Assembly: GCA_016281475.1 (NCBI GenBank) | Contig: JAEEIS010000170.1 | Location: 1 to 9,535, forward strand | Direction: 5' to 3' | Length of the DNA stretch: 9,535 bases | Origin: Bacteroidales bacterium | GTDB taxonomy: Bacteria; Bacteroidota; Bacteroidia; Bacteroidales; P3 | Shown: positions 1 to 7,303 of the stretch, in pieces | How positions within the stretch are numbered: position 1 is the stretch's first letter | Layout: each line of letters begins with the position of its first letter | Notes under the pieces: generated by a model | Seen by the model: the letters and a program-made list of their open reading frames with translations, nothing else | What the model was told of the DNA's origin: nothing | Databases searched by the model: none | Made by a program: the position numbers and the translations under genes

Positions 1-306
1 CCATGTGTTGTTGAGCCAGCGGTCGGCAGCCTGTTCGAAGGTGGTGGCAGTGCTGTCGCCGAAGCAGCGCAGCAATAGTTCGTGCTCAGCCTCTGGTGTG
101 AGCATCCCTTTGGCGGGCCAGACCAGCGAGTAGCAATTCTCGACACCGATGGTGCCGCCCCCGGGCCAACACTCTTCGTCGGAGGTCAGCGTCATGTGGC
201 GTATGCCCTCTTGGGTTGTAACAACAAATTCTCTTTCTCCGTGACGGCATCCGCTGACTGTAAGCAGCATCGTACCGAAAATCAGTGCAATAGTAGTTCG
301 TTTCAT
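1..306 (-). CDS. N-terminal part of a putative lipoprotein, cut by the window edge
   Basis: A reading frame opens with ATG at 306 on the minus strand and stays open for 102 codons to base 1. The N-terminus (MKRTTIALIFGTMLLTVSGC) is a classic lipoprotein signal: Lys-Arg, a hydrophobic stretch, then the lipobox V17-S18-G19-C20. Cys20 would be lipidated and anchor the protein in the cell envelope. The visible mature part (residues 21-102) is soluble and acidic, with two further Cys (about 46 and 58), and contains a WPAKGMLTPEAE stretch. I do not recognise the family. The layout faintly recalls the small DUF3298/RsiV-like lipoproteins of Bacteroidales, but this is a guess. I see no clear TAnnTTTG promoter upstream (307-420, read on minus). 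The C-terminus and function are outside the window. Confidence 0.8.
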   Translation of the reverse strand, partial: MKRTTIALIFGTMLLTVSGCRHGEREFVVTTQEGIRHMTLTSDEECWPGGGTIGVENCYSLVWPAKGMLTPEAEHELLLRCFGDSTATTFEQAADRWLNNTW

Positions 307-464
307 GGCGATTGTTAGATTATTTTTGCTGCTGATAACGGCGACGGGTGCTGTTTTATTGTGTGCCTTTCGGGATAAAAATCTCCCCATCTCCGATTCC
401 GTCCGTATCGGGTGGTTCCCTACCAATTTTTACCGATTCTTACCGATAGGGGTGTTCTTCATTG

Positions 465-504
465 CTCTTAGGCCGACAAACGACCGAGGAAGGACTACTA
501 AGAG
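465..504. repeat. Short inverted repeat, 7-bp arms
   Basis: CTCTTAG at 465-471 is matched by its perfect reverse complement CTAAGAG at 498-504, with a 26-base GC-rich spacer. It lies in the gap upstream of the leftward lipoprotein gene. It could be a weak hairpin or a protein site. With arms of 7 bp, chance is a real possibility. Confidence 0.3.
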
Positions 505-675
505 ATAGGCGAAAGTCGGGAGCCAGGTGGGTGTAAGGTGGGGAAGAGTCGGGGGAAAAAAGAAAAAAGAGTTAATGTATGTTAAATAGCATGGGGTCGG
601 GGTGTCCGTTTTTGCATTTTTGAGAGTTATATGTGAGGGCTGTAAAAAATAGGAGATGGAAAAGACCAAAAGTTA

Positions 676-742
676 AATCTTTTTAACAAGTGCAACGAAA
701 TGGACTTTTTCTAGTCTTATATGCGAATAGGTCAAAAAGATT
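676..742. repeat. Inverted repeat AATCTTTTT / AAAAAGATT upstream of the DUF4248-like gene
   Basis: AATCTTTTT (676-684) and its exact reverse complement AAAAAGATT (734-742) flank 49 bases just ahead of the ATG at 763. The left arm sits inside a smaller hairpin, GTTAAA-TCTT-TTTAAC (673-687 region). The position fits an operator or leader structure for the small gene, but the arms are low-complexity A/T and may have arisen by chance. Confidence 0.3.
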
Positions 743-762
743 AAAAACATAAAAACACATAT

Positions 763-1017
763 ATGAACCCACAGGATAAGAAACATACACAGCAACCCCG
801 GACTAAACTGGAATTTGCACGGCTTTTTGTTGGCGAATGCTGCTCAGACCAAGCCGCACGACGCTGGTTGAGGTCGGAATTGAACGCAAATCCAGCCTTG
901 TTGGAACAACTTGGGGCCATCGGCTATAAGACGAGTACAAAACTGCTGACTATTAAACAACAACAGGTGATTTTGGAGTATTTCCATGTAGATTTTTTAT
1001 CCAAAAGTGTTCATTAG
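763..1017 (+). CDS. Small DUF4248-like protein
   Basis: This 84-residue protein has a charged, hydrophilic N-terminus (about 1-14), then a region that fits the pattern I know for the Bacteroidetes family DUF4248: E-(F/L)-A-x-L-F near residue 17, an Ala-Arg-x-W-L-R helix around 32-37, N-P-x-L-L-x-x-L-x-x-x-G-Y around 43-55, and a closing T-x-x-Q-x-x-x-I-L-x-x-(F/L) segment around 63-74. The helical, basic layout suggests a small helix-turn-helix-like fold that might bind nucleic acid, but DUF4248 has no proven role that I know of. There is no signal peptide, so it is cytoplasmic. It is 66 bp upstream of, and on the same strand as, the large adhesin gene, which has its own promoter between them. 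The start is ATG in an A-rich context without a Shine-Dalgarno sequence, as is usual in this phylum. The family call is by recall, not search. Confidence 0.7.
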   Translation: MNPQDKKHTQQPRTKLEFARLFVGECCSDQAARRWLRSELNANPALLEQLGAIGYKTSTKLLTIKQQQVILEYFHVDFLSKSVH

Positions 1018-1028
1018 TGTTCGTTTGC

Positions 1029-1059
1029 TTTGTTGATTGATTTTTTAGTCTTACTTTTG
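1029..1059 (+). promoter_or_regulatory. Bacteroidetes-type promoter for the large adhesin gene
   Basis: TTTG (1029-1032) is followed after 19 bases by TACTTTTG (1052-1059), an exact match to the Bacteroidetes -33 TTTG / -7 TAnnTTTG consensus with normal spacing. Transcription should start near 1065-1067, giving a leader of roughly 18-20 nt before the ATG at 1084. It starts 11 bp after the stop codon of the DUF4248-like gene, so the adhesin can be transcribed independently of it. Confidence 0.75.
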
Positions 1060-1083
1060 CACCAAATATAAAATGTTCGAATT

Positions 1084-4000
1084 ATGAAAGCTAGTTGTTT
1101 TAAAAGAGGAATCTCTTTTGTCATGCTTTGGGTGACGCTGGCCCTCTCGTGGGGGGTGGCGGCGCAGACACCAGGCACAAATGTCGTCTTGATTGGTGAC
1201 ACGACCAACATGTATCTTATGTCGAGTAATGTTAGTCTGCCCTACGTGGAGGGTTTTGAGAGCTATACTCAGCAATTGGTGCAAAGCAATGAACTGAATG
1301 GCGAGGCGATGATTACGGGCATCGACTTCTACTGCGGCTCGGCAAGCAGCGTGGGCCGACCGGGCTGCACCATCTATCTTGCCAACACCTACGTGCCCGA
1401 TATGTCGGGCGGCATGGTGGGGTTCGGCCCCTTGTTTCAGCAGGTGGCGGTGGACTCGCTGGTGTTCACCTTGGGGTGGAACCACTACGAGTTCGACACG
1501 GCTTTTCACTACAACGGCCTCGGCAACCTAATTGTGGCTGTGGACTGCCCATGGGGCTATTCGGGTGCCAATTTCTATGTTGCCCAGCGGGGGTTCTTAG
1601 AGTCGAGGTATGCGCGTAGCCGTTTAGCAGACATTACGCCTAACAGCAACACTACGGCTTCTAGTTGTCGCAACATTATGCGGTTGCACACGCAGGCGGT
1701 GCCTCCGGCTGTAGCCACCTGTCCGGCACCCACGCTGTGGGTGGATTCGCTAGGCTCTACGGCGGTGAAGATGAAGTGGAACCCCGGCTATCGCGACACG
1801 CTGTGGAGGGTGGAGTGCATCACCGACGGCGACACGGCATGGCATACGAGCGGGCTGGTGTGGGGCGACACGTCGTACACCATGACGGGCCTCACGCCCA
1901 ACAGAGACTATACTTTCAGCCTCACGGCATTCTGCACAGACACGTTCACCACGGTGTTGAAACATGTGAGGACAAATTGTGTGCCGGTGGCGTTGCCCTA
2001 TACGGAGGGTCTCGAGAGTTCGTGGAATATACCAGACTGCTGGTATGTGGTGCCGGGGTTGGCAGGGGATAAGCCAGTGGTCTCTTCGAGCTATGCACAT
2101 ACAGGGTCGCACGCGGTGCAGTTGAAGGGCGGCGCAGTGGTACTGCCTGACTTCGACGCGACACCCGACAGCCTGGAGCTGTACTTCTGGGCGAAGAGTG
2201 GGGGCGGCAGCATCCGTAACCTGTATGTGGGCATGGTGACAGACCCGCTGGATATGTCAACCTTTGTGCCGCTGGACACAGTGACGGTGCCGAACTATGC
2301 GAATTGGGTTGCAGCGGCGGTGCGGACTGACCGTTATTCCCGCCTGTCGGGACGATTGGCCATTGTCACCGCTGACCCGATGAACACTTATATGTATATT
2401 GATGACATCGAGGTGAGCCACATAGTCCCTTGCGAGGCACTGGCTGCGGCGACACTGGATTGGAAGACTGACACGGCGGCGCTGGTGCGGTGGGTGGACA
2501 CGGCAGGGGCGGTGTACTACGATGTGGCGTACGGCCCCACGGGATTTGTGCCCGATTCTACTACAATTGTCACCAATGTGCGGACAGACAGTTTGTTGCT
2601 GACAGGGTTGTTGCCCTATACGCAGTACGACGTGTATGTGCGGCCGGAGTGCGGCAGCTTTACTACGCATTGGTCGCCTGTGATGACGTTCCGCACTTTC
2701 TGTAGTGCGCTGGACACGCTGCCTTGGGTTGAGAATTTCGATTCCTATACTGGGTATCCCAAACCCAATGAGCTGCCTTGTTGGCAGGGAAGGGTGGGGC
2801 TGAACACATACGTTGTCACTCTATCGGGCGATGCCCATTCGGGCAGCCGCGTGCTGCGGTGGGAGTGGAGTATCTACGATACGGAGGTCGACCATAAGAT
2901 TGTCCTGCCCGCCATCAGTACTACGGTGTTGCCCATCAATACGTTGCAGCTGACATTTTGGGCCAAGAACACGGAAGACCCGTACAATCGTTACGACCCT
3001 GCCCGCATAGTGGTGGGCGTGATGGACGACCCAGAGGTGGACAGCACTTTCGTGGTGGTGGACACGGTGAACCTTGTGGGCGACGACTGGAGCCGCTACG
3101 ATGTGGCGCTCACCTTCTACCGTGGCACGGGCAGGTACGTTGCCCTTCTGAGCTGTTCGAGCATTGGCAGCCGCAACAATTGGTATGCCTATATCGACGA
3201 TGTGATGATTGATTTGGCACCGCCTTGTGCCAATGTGACGGGAATGGAGTTAACGGGCATTACCTCCACGTCGGCGACGGTGGAGTGGAATGCTGCCGAC
3301 AGCGGCACGGTGTGGCAGGTGTTTGTCGACAGCTCGGCGACGGCGGTGCCAGTGGCGGACACTACTGTGCTGACCATGCCCATCCATACTTTTGACGGAT
3401 TGGTGGCGGAGCAGCCCTACTATGTGTGGGTGCGTGCCATCTGCCCCAAGGGCGACACCTCGGGGTGGGAAGGCCCCATGCAGGTGGTGCCGGGTGTGTG
3501 GAATATGCGTGCCAACCGCAACGACACGCTGACGATGTGCGGTGTGACACTCTACGACGACGGAGGGGCTGACGGCAGTTTTACCCCATATCAGAACTCT
3601 TCGCTGGTCATCCTGCCCGATATGCCAGGACACCTTGTCAGCATCAGTGGGTATTGCGACATCGGCGGTAGCTCCACTCTCACCATCTATGACGGAGTCG
3701 GCACCTCCGGCCCTGTTCTATGGAACAAGACTCTCAACAACAATTATGCTGTCAACTTCGGTCCTGTTATTTCTGAGACGGGTGCCTTGACATTTGCGTT
3801 TAACGCACCGTTTTCAACCACTTATGAGGGCTTTGAGCTACAGGTGAATTGTGTGCCCGACACCTGTGTCATCCACCATCTGAGACTAGACCCCTCGGTG
3901 ACGGCCAGCGACTCTGTGCTTGCCCTCACATGGGAGTGCAACGGAGCCTCGCACTACGAGGTAGAATATGGTTCAGTGGGCTTTGTCCCTGGCAGCGGCA

Positions 4001-5820
4001 TGTTGGACAGCACCACGACGAACCACTACACAATCGGCGGACTGGCAAGCCTCGACCGCCGTGAGGTGCATGTGCGCAGCATCTGTGGAGAGGGAGATAC
4101 GGGTGCGTGGGTACATAGTATCTTTACTACCCAGACGTGCAGTGATGCCGTCTATCGTGCCAACTTCGACAGCACCTTTTACGAAAACAGCAACTGCAAC
4201 CTGCCCATAGGCTTCAATGGCTTCCCCTACAGCTATGTCCAGACCATCATCGACTCGGCCCATCTAGCCGGACTGGAAGGCGGCATCACGGCCTTGGCCT
4301 TCCGGCCAGTCGACAACATGGTGGCAGACCATCAGAGAGGCATCAGCGTCTATCTTGCCAATGTGGCAGACACCGCCTTCAATGGTGGCCCAATCATGCC
4401 CGATGCGGGGCACCGCTTCGTCAAAGTGATAGACTCTGCCAATTTCTGCCACGGAGCCACTACCGACTGGCAGTTGTTCAGCTTCGACCATCCGTTTATG
4501 TGGGACGGACACCAGAGCCTCCTTGTCGCCGTGTTGCGACAGGACGGCGGCAGCGGCATGCGAACCGAATATGCGGGACACTACCGCTATTCCGACCTTC
4601 AAAACAACATCAATCGTGGCTACATCATTGCAGGATACGACCCCATCGAAATCGACAGTGCCGACACCTATTACGGCTTTGGTACTGATATAGTAGGCGA
4701 CCTACAGCTCTACACCAACACTTGCGCTCTGCCGCTGTGTCCTTTGCCGGTGGTGGACTCGGTGGTGACGGATTATGAATCCGCTACTATTACATGGAGC
4801 GGCTATAGTAACGACTATCAGCTCACCTATTCTGGTGCAGGAATTGTCTCGGTGACGGGCAACAGCTATACGCTTACGGGATTGCAGCCTGCCACTTCTT
4901 ATCAAGTGTCGGTGCGACAGAGTTGTGCTGCCGACAGCTTGGGCTATAGTGACTGGACAACGGTGGAGTTTACGACTGATAGTTTCTATTGCCCATCGCC
5001 TGACAGCCTGACGGTGTACGACATCACACACAACTCTGCCACGTTCGACTGGGATGTAATGGATGAGGATTCGCCGTGGCAGCTGGAGGTGTGGATTCCT
5101 GGGGTCAGACATGTGAGCTATACTCCCACGGAACATCCTTTCACCGTTGAGGGATTGATGCCTGGCACGGAGTATTGTGCCTATGTTCAAGGCTATTGCG
5201 GCAGCGAACATCAGATTGCTGGCGAGTGGAGCGAAATGGTGTGCTTCACCACGCCGGCATGCCCGATGGTGACGGGACTGGACACCGTGGGTGTTACGAC
5301 CAACAGCGTGACATTGACGTGGGATGCTGCCCTGGATGGACAGGACTATCTCGTGCAGTATGGACCGGCGGGGTTTGTGCCGACTGAGGGTGGCGACAGC
5401 GTGGTGCCGGGCAACAGCTGTGTCGTTGTCGGATTGCGGCCTGCCACGGCATACGACTTCTATGTGCGCACACGCTGTGCCGACGACTGGCTTGCCGATG
5501 GATATGCTGGCCTGCTCAATGTCGTCACACTGCAGGAGGTGGGCATCCGCGAGGTGAATAGCGAGTTCCAGTTCACGTTGAAGCCCAATCCTGCCAAGGG
5601 GGTGACGACGGTGCAGATAGTAGGACTGCCCTCAAAGGTGTCTGGCATGCTGCATGTTACGGTGGCAGACCTGACGGGTCGGGATGTGATAATTCGTGAC
5701 CTCGAGTGTGATGGCCAATGCCAGATGGGATTGGATATTGAAGACCTGCCTGCTGGTGCCTACTTCGTCCGTGTGGTGGGCGAGCAAGGTACGGCAGTGA
5801 GGAAACTGATAATTAAATAG
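1084..5820 (+). CDS. Giant multi-domain secreted adhesin-like protein with T9SS type A sorting domain
   Basis: This 1578-residue protein has a Sec signal peptide (about 1-27, ending WGVAAQ). By eye the mature part runs: a beta-rich domain (about 50-205); Fn3 (213-297); jelly-roll/MAM-like domain ending in MYIDDIEVS (299-446); Fn3 (450-538); second jelly-roll ending in AYIDDVMID (540-711); Fn3 (715-803); CUB-like domain (805-925, with LTIYDG); Fn3 (928-1017); a second copy of the N-terminal domain (1019-1213); three Fn3 (1215-1298, 1303-1390, 1393-1485); and a C-terminal T9SS type A sorting domain (1487-1578) with KPNPAKG, DLPAGAYFVRV and the final basic KLIIK. The T9SS should carry it across the outer membrane, cut the tail and anchor or release it. 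No protease or glycosidase active site is visible, so binding to host, carbohydrate or partner proteins is the likeliest role. The ATG at 1084 fits the promoter and signal peptide. Ligand unknown. Confidence 0.9.
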   Translation: MKASCFKRGISFVMLWVTLALSWGVAAQTPGTNVVLIGDTTNMYLMSSNVSLPYVEGFESYTQQLVQSNELNGEAMITGIDFYCGSASSVGRPGCTIYLANTYVPDMSGGMVGFGPLFQQVAVDSLVFTLGWNHYEFDTAFHYNGLGNLIVAVDCPWGYSGANFYVAQRGFLESRYARSRLADITPNSNTTASSCRNIMRLHTQAVPPAVATCPAPTLWVDSLGSTAVKMKWNPGYRDTLWRVECITDGDTAWHTSGLVWGDTSYTMTGLTPNRDYTFSLTAFCTDTFTTVLKHVRTNCVPVALPYTEGLESSWNIPDCWYVVPGLAGDKPVVSSSYAHTGSHAVQLKGGAVVLPDFDATPDSLELYFWAKSGGGSIRNLYVGMVTDPLDMSTFVPLDTVTVPNYANWVAAAVRTDRYSRLSGRLAIVTADPMNTYMYIDDIEVSHIVPCEALAAATLDWKTDTAALVRWVDTAGAVYYDVAYGPTGFVPDSTTIVTNVRTDSLLLTGLLPYTQYDVYVRPECGSFTTHWSPVMTFRTFCSALDTLPWVENFDSYTGYPKPNELPCWQGRVGLNTYVVTLSGDAHSGSRVLRWEWSIYDTEVDHKIVLPAISTTVLPINTLQLTFWAKNTEDPYNRYDPARIVVGVMDDPEVDSTFVVVDTVNLVGDDWSRYDVALTFYRGTGRYVALLSCSSIGSRNNWYAYIDDVMIDLAPPCANVTGMELTGITSTSATVEWNAADSGTVWQVFVDSSATAVPVADTTVLTMPIHTFDGLVAEQPYYVWVRAICPKGDTSGWEGPMQVVPGVWNMRANRNDTLTMCGVTLYDDGGADGSFTPYQNSSLVILPDMPGHLVSISGYCDIGGSSTLTIYDGVGTSGPVLWNKTLNNNYAVNFGPVISETGALTFAFNAPFSTTYEGFELQVNCVPDTCVIHHLRLDPSVTASDSVLALTWECNGASHYEVEYGSVGFVPGSGMLDSTTTNHYTIGGLASLDRREVHVRSICGEGDTGAWVHSIFTTQTCSDAVYRANFDSTFYENSNCNLPIGFNGFPYSYVQTIIDSAHLAGLEGGITALAFRPVDNMVADHQRGISVYLANVADTAFNGGPIMPDAGHRFVKVIDSANFCHGATTDWQLFSFDHPFMWDGHQSLLVAVLRQDGGSGMRTEYAGHYRYSDLQNNINRGYIIAGYDPIEIDSADTYYGFGTDIVGDLQLYTNTCALPLCPLPVVDSVVTDYESATITWSGYSNDYQLTYSGAGIVSVTGNSYTLTGLQPATSYQVSVRQSCAADSLGYSDWTTVEFTTDSFYCPSPDSLTVYDITHNSATFDWDVMDEDSPWQLEVWIPGVRHVSYTPTEHPFTVEGLMPGTEYCAYVQGYCGSEHQIAGEWSEMVCFTTPACPMVTGLDTVGVTTNSVTLTWDAALDGQDYLVQYGPAGFVPTEGGDSVVPGNSCVVVGLRPATAYDFYVRTRCADDWLADGYAGLLNVVTLQEVGIREVNSEFQFTLKPNPAKGVTTVQIVGLPSKVSGMLHVTVADLTGRDVIIRDLECDGQCQMGLDIEDLPAGAYFVRVVGEQGTAVRKLIIK

Positions 5821-5865
5821 AGATATTGCATAACAAATCCATCACGTTATTAATCGTGTGAGTGC

Positions 5866-5892
5866 AGGGGTGCTGCGTTCTGCGGCGCCCCT
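5866..5892. terminator. GC-rich hairpin between convergent genes, likely bidirectional terminator
   Basis: AGGGGTGCTGC (5866-5876) pairs with GCGGCGCCCCT (5882-5892) over 11 bp, counting two G-T wobbles, around a 5-base loop. It lies 45 bp after the adhesin stop and 4 bp beyond the stop of the convergent membrane-protein gene. On the plus strand it is followed by AGCTTTATT, a weak T-rich tail; on the minus strand there is no good T run. The position supports termination from both sides, more strongly for the plus strand. Confidence 0.6.
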
Positions 5893-5896
5893 AGCT

Positions 5897-6418
5897 TTAT
5901 TCACTATCTTTTGGTGTGTCGGACGGATTGGTGGTGTCGGGCTGGGCGGCTGCGGTGCCTCCGAAGGCTCCGAGGGTCTTCATTAGGAAGAAGTAGTAGG
6001 CAATGAAGAGGACGGCCATCATCATGTCGCCAAAGCCGACGTAGGAGCGGTCGAGAAAGAGCAGCGGCATCAACATGAGCAGCAGCTTGGCAAGGGTATA
6101 GCAGTGGAAGCCGTTCTTGCGTAGCCGCCACATGAGCAGCAATCCCCCGAAGGAGACGGCATCGAGGAGTCCGCAGATGAGATAGTACCACTGCGGGACG
6201 GCGAAGAGTTTTTCGCAGAAGATGGCGTAGGCTGAGAAACTCTCGTTCCTCTGAGCCATTGACTGATATACCTCCAGCATAGTCTGCCGCGCCTCGGGGC
6301 CGGTGAGTCCCAGCATGAAGTGGCAGAGCGTCCACATGCCCGTGTAGATGAAGCTGATGATTAGCAGTGCGTGAAGGGATTTGGTGCCCTTCTGTCGGGT
6401 GTTTTCGTCGAGGGTCAT
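5897..6418 (-). CDS. Four-helix integral membrane protein of unknown function
   Basis: The 173-residue protein has four hydrophobic segments (about 15-37, 75-98, 107-122 and 129-150), a short charged N-terminus and a polar, Pro/Thr-rich C-terminal tail (about 155-173). The loop between helices 1 and 2 (38-74) is the longest and probably faces one side of the membrane. No catalytic motif or known family is recognisable. Its ATG overlaps the pyrF stop in an ATGA arrangement (6415-6418), so translation is probably coupled to pyrF and the two are cotranscribed. That coupling does not by itself imply a role in pyrimidine synthesis. A long alternative frame over the same bases (5904-6671) is Arg/Pro/His-rich and looks like a shadow. 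I am confident that the gene is real, but cannot assign a function. Confidence 0.8.
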   Translation of the reverse strand: MTLDENTRQKGTKSLHALLIISFIYTGMWTLCHFMLGLTGPEARQTMLEVYQSMAQRNESFSAYAIFCEKLFAVPQWYYLICGLLDAVSFGGLLLMWRLRKNGFHCYTLAKLLLMLMPLLFLDRSYVGFGDMMMAVLFIAYYFFLMKTLGAFGGTAAAQPDTTNPSDTPKDSE

Positions 6419-7236
6419 AGCACGGCGGACATTTGTTGTTGCAGTTTGTGGGCTTCTTCGGCGGCACGTTCGGCAAAGTCCTCACCGTTGGAGGCATAGA
6501 TGATGCCGCGCGAAGAGTTGACCAGCAGGCCGCAGTCGGGGGTGAGGCCATATTTGCACACCTCTTCGAGGCTGCCACCCTGTGCACCCACGCCGGGGAC
6601 AAGGAGGAAACTGTTGGGCACGATGGCGCGTACCTGCGTAAGCATGTCGGCTTTGGTGGCACCCACCACATACATCATATTGTCGGGGTTGCCCCATTGC
6701 TGCGAGGTCTCGAGCACCTGCTCAAAGAGTTTCTTCTCGCCACCGACGGGCAGGAACTGGAAGTCGAAGGCACCCTTGTTGGAAGTGAGGGCAAGGAGGA
6801 TGACCCATTTGCCGTCGTAGACGGTGAAGGGCTGTACCGAGTCGGCACCCATGTAGGGGGCGATGGTGAGGGCATCGAAGTTGAAGTCGCCCTGCGGGTC
6901 GAGGAACGCCTTGGCGTATTGCTGCGAGGTGTTGCCGATGTCGCCGCGCTTGGCATCGGCGATGGTGAAGGCGGGTTTGCCCAGACTGTGGAGATAGTCC
7001 ATGGTCTTCTTTAACTGCATAAGTCCCTCGATGCCCATCGCCTCATAGAAGGCGAGGTTGGGCTTGTAGGCGACGGTGTAGTCGATGGTGGCATCGATGA
7101 TGGCCTTGTTGAAGAGGAACACGCCGTCCTGCACGTCGCGCAGGTGTGCGGGCATTTTGTTTTTGTCAACGTCGAGTCCCACGCAGAGGAAGGAACGACG
7201 GGTATGGATTAGGTCGATAAGTTGTTGGCGGGTCAT
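6415..7236 (-). CDS. pyrF: Orotidine 5'-phosphate decarboxylase (type 2)
   Basis: This enzyme makes UMP from OMP by decarboxylation, the last step of de novo pyrimidine synthesis, in the cytoplasm. At 273 residues it has the usual length of the type 2 (longer) bacterial branch. The family motifs are in order: F-L-C-V-G-L-D near 16-22 at the start of the barrel, Y-K-P-N at 57-60, the catalytic D94-A-K96-R-G-D99-I-G-N-T signature with the key Lys and Asp residues, a phosphate-binding PGVGAQGG loop at 214-221, and NSSRGI at 240-245 with the phosphate-contacting Arg243. The fold is a TIM barrel that normally works as a dimer. Other pyr genes are not in the window. It lies 67 bp after the ABC ATPase gene and overlaps the downstream membrane-protein gene by 4 bp. 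The ATG at 7236 gives the expected N-terminus. Confidence 0.96.
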   Translation of the reverse strand: MTRQQLIDLIHTRRSFLCVGLDVDKNKMPAHLRDVQDGVFLFNKAIIDATIDYTVAYKPNLAFYEAMGIEGLMQLKKTMDYLHSLGKPAFTIADAKRGDIGNTSQQYAKAFLDPQGDFNFDALTIAPYMGADSVQPFTVYDGKWVILLALTSNKGAFDFQFLPVGGEKKLFEQVLETSQQWGNPDNMMYVVGATKADMLTQVRAIVPNSFLLVPGVGAQGGSLEEVCKYGLTPDCGLLVNSSRGIIYASNGEDFAERAAEEAHKLQQQMSAVL

Positions 7237-7240
7237 GGTG

Positions 7241-7264
7241 AAATTGAAAGTTGAAAATTGAAAT
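7241..7264. repeat. Short TTGAAA-type degenerate tandem repeat upstream of pyrF
   Basis: On the plus strand the bases right upstream of the pyrF start read as imperfect tandem units: AAATTGAAAG, TTGAAAA, TTGAAATT. On the coding strand this is an A/T-rich leader of the CAATTTTCAA type immediately before the ATG. AT-rich leaders without a Shine-Dalgarno sequence are normal in Bacteroidota, so this may simply help ribosome entry. No clear promoter could be placed in the 67-bp gap (7237-7303). Confidence 0.35.
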
Positions 7265-7303
7265 TATTGTATTGGGTGTGACAATTACTTAATACTTCTT
7301 TCC

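Larger units (their letters stand above)
307..762. other. Gap of about 455 bp between divergent genes, no convincing gene
   Basis: This stretch should hold the promoters of the leftward lipoprotein and the rightward DUF4248-like gene. From about 540 on it becomes AT-rich, with an A/G run at 555-571. Two short frames cross it (about 305-508 plus, 430-669 minus), but both lack family resemblance and have unlikely composition. I find no clean TTTG-N19-TAnnTTTG promoter on either strand. The only structure I see is two inverted repeats, listed separately. No tRNA-like or riboswitch-like fold is evident by eye. Confidence 0.6.

Noticed and set aside
305..508. Plus-strand frame of 67 codons with a hydrophobic, signal-like N-terminus
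   Set aside because: Its ATG overlaps the start codon of the leftward lipoprotein on the opposite strand, there is no promoter-like sequence, and the rest resembles no protein family. It is probably a by-product of the opposite strand and the gap.
430..669. Minus-strand frame of 79 codons in the AT-rich gap
   Set aside because: Low-complexity Phe/Pro/Thr-rich product arising from the A/G run at 555-571, with no family resemblance.
1006..1022. Direct repeat AGTGTTC twice, at the end of the DUF4248-like gene
   Set aside because: Seven bases, two copies, one inside the coding sequence. Too short to separate from chance.
5843..5858. CACG-TTATTAAT-CGTG near-palindrome after the adhesin stop
   Set aside because: Only 4-bp stems. 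The adjacent 11-bp GC-rich hairpin explains termination better.
5904..6671. 255-codon minus-strand frame across pyrF and the membrane-protein gene
   Set aside because: Arg/Pro/His-rich translation without a domain, in another frame of two well-supported genes. A shadow of GC-rich codon use.
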